DNA from: Streptomyces hyaluromycini | GTDB taxonomy: Bacteria > Actinomycetota > Actinomycetes > Streptomycetales > Streptomycetaceae | Reading direction: 5' to 3' | Length of the DNA: 64,000 bases | Assembly (NCBI RefSeq): GCF_002217755.1 | Contig: NZ_BCFL01000025.1 | Span: 55,356 to 119,355, forward strand | Shown: in pieces, positions 60,945-64,000 of the stretch | How the letters are laid out: each line of letters opens with the position of its first letter | Numbering within the stretch: position 1 is the first letter of the stretch | Translations under genes and position numbers: made by a program | Notes under the pieces: generated by a model | The model's database searches: none | The model's input: the letters and a program-made list of their open reading frames with translations, nothing else | What the model was told of the DNA's origin: nothing

Positions 60945-61775
60945 ATGCCACTTTGGAGCAAGCTTCCGAGCAAGAAGAGGGAAAGCCGGCCCTCCTGGTT
61001 CCGGCCCACCGGAACCAGGTCCGGCCGTCTCCGTCTCCCGGCACTCACCGCGGCGGCCGTCTCGCTGGCCCTGACCCTGGCGGGGTGCGCCCAGGTCGAC
61101 ACGACCTCGCCGGCCGACGCGCGCAACCACGCCGCCACGACGAGCCAGGCCCGGTTCGGGACCGTCGACTGCCGCGAGGCCAAGTGCATCGCGCTCACCT
61201 TCGACGCGGGGCCCAGCGAGAACTCGGCCCGGCTGCTCGACATCCTCAAGGAGAAGCACGTCCCGGCGACCTTCTTCCTGCTGGGCAAGCGGCACATAGA
61301 GAAGTACCCGAAGCTGGTGAAGCGGATGGCGGCGGAGGGGCACGAGGTCGCCAGCCACACCTGGGACCACAAGATCCTCACGCGGATACCGGACCGGCAG
61401 ATACGCGAGGAGCTCACCCGCACCGACGACGCGATCGAGCACCTCACCGGACGGAAGCCCACGCTGATGCGCCCGCCGCAGGGCCGCACCGACGCGAACG
61501 TGCACCGCATCTGCCGGGAGCTGGGCCTGTCCGAGGTGCTGTGGAGCGTGACCGCGAAGGACTACATGACCACCGACTCGGCACTGATCGAGAAGCGGGT
61601 CCTGGACCAGGCCTCCCGGGACGGGATCATCCTGCTGCACGACCTCTACAAGGGCACCGTGCCCGCCGTACCCGGCATCATCGACGCCCTCAAGGCGCGC
61701 GGGTACGTGTTCGTGACCGTCCCCCAGCTGCTCGCCCCCGGCAAGGCCGAACCGGGGAAGGTGTACCGGCCCTAG
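60945..61775 (+). CDS. Lipoprotein polysaccharide deacetylase (NodB-type)
   Basis: 276-aa lipoprotein. Lipobox LTLAGC with Cys48 as the lipidated residue after a basic N-region and hydrophobic core. NodB (carbohydrate esterase 4) domain at about 72-265: motif 1 TFDAGP (85-90), motif 2 HTWDH, motif 3 RPPQGR, motif 4 and 5 near the C-terminus (ILLHDL). Motif 1 reads DA where many enzymes have DD; the second Asp is normally a metal ligand, but TFDAGP forms are frequent in actinobacteria. It probably deacetylates peptidoglycan or chitin oligomers at the cell surface. ATG 60945 is favoured; ATG 60930 sits inside the inverted repeat. Its TAG stop is the first three bases of the second MITE-like element. 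Confidence 0.88.
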   Translation: MPLWSKLPSKKRESRPSWFRPTGTRSGRLRLPALTAAAVSLALTLAGCAQVDTTSPADARNHAATTSQARFGTVDCREAKCIALTFDAGPSENSARLLDILKEKHVPATFFLLGKRHIEKYPKLVKRMAAEGHEVASHTWDHKILTRIPDRQIREELTRTDDAIEHLTGRKPTLMRPPQGRTDANVHRICRELGLSEVLWSVTAKDYMTTDSALIEKRVLDQASRDGIILLHDLYKGTVPAVPGIIDALKARGYVFVTVPQLLAPGKAEPGKVYRP

Positions 61776-61949
61776 GGCCTGTCTGACAATTCCCGTCTGC
61801 CTCGCGACGCCATGCACGCACTCTCGCCGCACCGGGCGCAGACCCAAGTACGTCCAGTACGAGGGCCTACGCCCGGCACACCGAGAGCACGCACCTGACG
61901 CCGCGAGGCCACCCTCCGGGCGACGACGGGAATGGTCAGACAGGCCCTA
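61773..61949. mobile_element. 177-bp MITE-like hairpin element, copy 2
   Basis: Same length and near-identical sequence as copy 1 (48337-48513), differing at only a few positions. TAGGGCCTGTCTGACAAT ends, TA flanks, palindromic interior, no transposase. It begins inside the stop codon of the deacetylase gene. Confidence 0.88.
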
Positions 61950-62126
61950 GAACCCCCGGCGAGCCTTCTAACAAAATTATCATCGAAATTGTCAACACTC
62001 CTGGGCCTCCTTGCCTACAGTCGGGGACTCGTACGAGCCGCACAGCCCGACCTGCCCGCGATGCCGCCAGAGCGGCGCGCAGGTACGGCTGTGACCACGA
62101 ACCCGCTGCACAAGGAGGTCTACCGG
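61950..62126. other. AT-rich leader of the tannase-like gene
   Basis: About 175 bp. The first part (61965-62000) is AT-rich for this genome (taacaaaattatcatcgaa), the rest is GC-rich. This should hold the promoter; a ttgtca (61989-61994) and a tacagt (62016-62021) are present but 21 bp apart, longer than usual. Confidence 0.4.
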
Positions 62127-63872
62127 GTGGACGTCAACCGCAGAACCGTAATCCGGGGCGCCGCGGCCATGGCCGCGTTCGGAATCGCCGAGGGCGCGGC
62201 AGGCACGGCTTTCGCCGGCACATCGTCGTCGGACAGCTCGTCGAGCACGTCCTCGGCGTACTCGCTGGAGTTCGACTCCACCGCCTGGTCGTACGACGCG
62301 ACGAACGACGTGTACTACCAGATCGGGAAGGTGTACGTCGCCAGCCCGGCCGCGACGGACTACGAGAACCTGTCGATCTACGTGCCGGGCGCCTATCTGA
62401 CGGCCACCGCGAACAGCGACGGGACCACGTACACCGCGACGCTCAACCCGAAGGGCACCGTCGGCGCGTACTCGGGACGCACGGCGCCGATCGTGATCCC
62501 GGTCAACACCCCCGGGTACGCCGGGCAGAAGCCGGCCACGTCCTACAGCTACAGCAGCGTGTCGCAGTACCTCGCGGCCGGGCACATCTACGTGTGGCCG
62601 GGCCTGCGCGGCCGGGACAGCTCGACCGGCACCCGCTCCGACGCGGCCCCCTGGGGCGTGACCGACCTCAAGGCCGCGGTCCGCTTCCTGCGGTACAACC
62701 GGGGCGTCCTGCCCGGCAGCACGGACGACATCGTCCTGTTCGGCATGAGCGGCGGCGGCGCCCAGGACACCGTGGCGGGCGCGTCCGGTGACAGCCCCCT
62801 GTTCCACCCGTACCTGCGCACGATCGGCGCGGCGATGGAGGACGCCCAGGGCCGGCCCCTCAGCGACGCGGTCGCCGGTGTCATGGCCTGGTGCCCGATC
62901 ACCAGCCTGCACGAGGCCAACCTGTCCTACGAGTGGAACATGGGCCAGTTCGCCTCGGCCGGCACGCGCGCGTCCGGGACCTGGACCAGCGCCTACTCGG
63001 CGGACCTCGCGAAGGCCTGGCCCAAGTACGTCAACCGCCTGGGGCTGCGCGACGAGCAGGGCAGGCGCCTGCGGCTGACCGAGTCCGACAGCGGCACCTA
63101 CCTGGCCGGCAGCTACTACGACCACCTGGTCGAGGTGATCACCACCTCGCTGAACAACTTCCTGTCCGACAACACCTTCCCGTACACCATCACCACGATG
63201 GGCGGCCCGCCCGGATCGGGCCAGACGGGGTCCTCGACCACGTACGAGACGGTCGACGACTACATCGCCTACCTCAACACCGCCAGTACGTGGGTCACTT
63301 ACGACGCCACGGCCAACACCGTCACGGTCTCCGGCCTCGAAGGCTTCGTCAACAGCCAGAAGACCGCGAGCAAGCCGGTCGGCGCGTTCGACGGGTACTC
63401 CCGCGGGCAGACCGAGAACGGCGTCTTCGCGATGGGGCTCGACGCCCCCTCGCACTTCGCGCCGCTCACTCGTGACGTCGTCAAGGCGAACGAGACGACG
63501 TACGCCACGTACTCCGACTGGAACTCCGACTACGGCTCCTCGGCGTACGACAGCGACTTCGCCAAGAAGGACAGCGTCGGCAAGGACATGGCCTGGCGGG
63601 CCGACGCGTACAACCCGCTGTACTTCCTCTCACCCGCCTTCGACGGCTACCGCCGCTCGCGGCCGGCGCGCCACTGGCGCATCCGCACCGGCATCATGCA
63701 GGGTGACACGGCCAACACGACCGAGATCAACATCGCGCTGGCCCTGCAGAACTACGGCATCCGCGACGTCGACTTCGCCACCGTGTGGGCCCAGGGACAC
63801 ACCCAGGCCGAGCGCACCGGCGACTCGACGACGAACTTCCTCAGCTGGGTGGAGTCCGTCACCAAGAAGTGA
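62127..63872 (+). CDS. Tat-exported alpha/beta hydrolase, subtype B tannase-like
   Basis: 581-aa secreted hydrolase. Tat signal N-R-R-T-V-I-R-G in the first residues and a hydrophobic AAMAAFGIAEGAAGTAFA. Alpha/beta-hydrolase core: nucleophile Ser208 in GMSGGG, and catalytic His558 in AQGHTQAER. The late His and the inserted lid region match the subtype B tannase/feruloyl-esterase-like group, which cleaves galloyl or feruloyl esters. GTG 62127 follows GGAGG by 8 nt; the frame is open further upstream but without a box. Substrate is inferred only. A perfect hairpin follows the stop. Confidence 0.86.
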   Translation: MDVNRRTVIRGAAAMAAFGIAEGAAGTAFAGTSSSDSSSSTSSAYSLEFDSTAWSYDATNDVYYQIGKVYVASPAATDYENLSIYVPGAYLTATANSDGTTYTATLNPKGTVGAYSGRTAPIVIPVNTPGYAGQKPATSYSYSSVSQYLAAGHIYVWPGLRGRDSSTGTRSDAAPWGVTDLKAAVRFLRYNRGVLPGSTDDIVLFGMSGGGAQDTVAGASGDSPLFHPYLRTIGAAMEDAQGRPLSDAVAGVMAWCPITSLHEANLSYEWNMGQFASAGTRASGTWTSAYSADLAKAWPKYVNRLGLRDEQGRRLRLTESDSGTYLAGSYYDHLVEVITTSLNNFLSDNTFPYTITTMGGPPGSGQTGSSTTYETVDDYIAYLNTASTWVTYDATANTVTVSGLEGFVNSQKTASKPVGAFDGYSRGQTENGVFAMGLDAPSHFAPLTRDVVKANETTYATYSDWNSDYGSSAYDSDFAKKDSVGKDMAWRADAYNPLYFLSPAFDGYRRSRPARHWRIRTGIMQGDTANTTEINIALALQNYGIRDVDFATVWAQGHTQAERTGDSTTNFLSWVESVTKK

Positions 63873-63889
63873 CCACGGTCCGCACAGCC

Positions 63890-63925
63890 CGGGCGTCCGA
63901 CCGACGAACCTCGATCGGACGCCCG
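63890..63925 (+). terminator. Terminator after the tannase-like gene
   Basis: Perfect 11-bp inverted repeat CGGGCGTCCGA / TCGGACGCCCG with a 14-nt loop, 17 bp after the stop codon. No T-run, usual for Streptomyces. Confidence 0.8.
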
Positions 63926-63992
63926 GCACCGGAGCGGAGGCGCTCCCGGCACCGCCCTCGACTCCGCCTGGACCCGGACCCCGAACAGCTCC

Positions 63993-64000
63993 TAGGGCCT
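63993..64000. mobile_element. Possible edge of a third MITE-like element
   Basis: The window ends with TAGGGCCT, the first eight bases of the MITE-like element, preceded by C as in copies 1 and 2. Only eight bases, so chance cannot be excluded. Confidence 0.35.

Overview
The window is very GC-rich, third-position-GC-biased DNA with GTG and TTG starts, GGAGG-type ribosome binding sites, SpoIIE-type phosphatase and LuxR regulators, and dispersed repeats familiar from Streptomyces. It is best read as a Streptomyces (or close relative) chromosome segment. No tRNA, rRNA, CRISPR array or transposase was found.

Positions 1-41.5 kb form a type VII secretion (T7SS/ESX) locus in two convergent halves. 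On the + strand lie the machine genes eccC, eccD and eccB. They are followed by a 1027-aa protein of unknown function with a degenerate ADP-ribosyltransferase-like C-terminus, and by an unusual fusion of a beta-helix to an EccA-like AAA+ ATPase. On the - strand, reading from 41.5 kb leftward, lie esxB and esxA, a small ESX-associated protein, a 1120-aa proline/glycine/threonine-rich WXG100-like substrate, a YbaB/EbfC-like protein, a small WXG100-like partner, and one 18.9-kb gene. After these come a paralogue of the 1027-aa protein and a membrane-anchored bulb-lectin protein. The halves meet at a strong bidirectional terminator (13210-13244). eccE and the mycosin protease gene are not in the window; mycP could lie just left of position 1.

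The 6284-aa protein (16869-35723) is the most striking object. It has a WXG100-like, hydrophobic N-terminus and long low-complexity and helical tracts. Two copies of a roughly 400-residue module carry amidoligase-like motifs, with a zincin motif (HEIAHQLGLRD) between them. A beta-rich stretch of roughly 1800 residues follows, then a C-terminal glycosyltransferase resembling that of the large clostridial toxins TcdA/TcdB, with its DXD motif (D5726-G-D5728) intact. I infer a multi-effector T7SS toxin. No dedicated immunity gene is visible, which fits a eukaryotic target but does not prove one.

From 41.7 to 64 kb the window is ordinary accessory chromosome made of small regulator/enzyme units. 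These are: a MarR regulator divergent from an AmiC-like binding protein and an NCS1 permease with a cysteine-rich tail; a TetR regulator divergent from an aldo/keto reductase with paired palindromic operators; an alpha/beta hydrolase; a GNAT; an AraC regulator; a translationally coupled NAD kinase-phosphotriesterase pair; a single-domain LuxR; a PAS/GAF/SpoIIE/ATPase phosphatase convergent with a Ser/Thr kinase; an F420/PPOX enzyme and a phosphoribosyltransferase; a second TetR with three operators facing a secreted SnoaL-like protein and an aldo/keto reductase; a lipoprotein polysaccharide deacetylase; and a Tat-exported tannase-like hydrolase.

Two near-identical 177-bp hairpin (MITE-like) elements each supply the stop codon of the gene before them (48337-48513, 61773-61949). 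The window may end at the edge of a third. A second dispersed repeat sits directly behind the stop codons of two - strand genes (41743-41886, 55851-55970).
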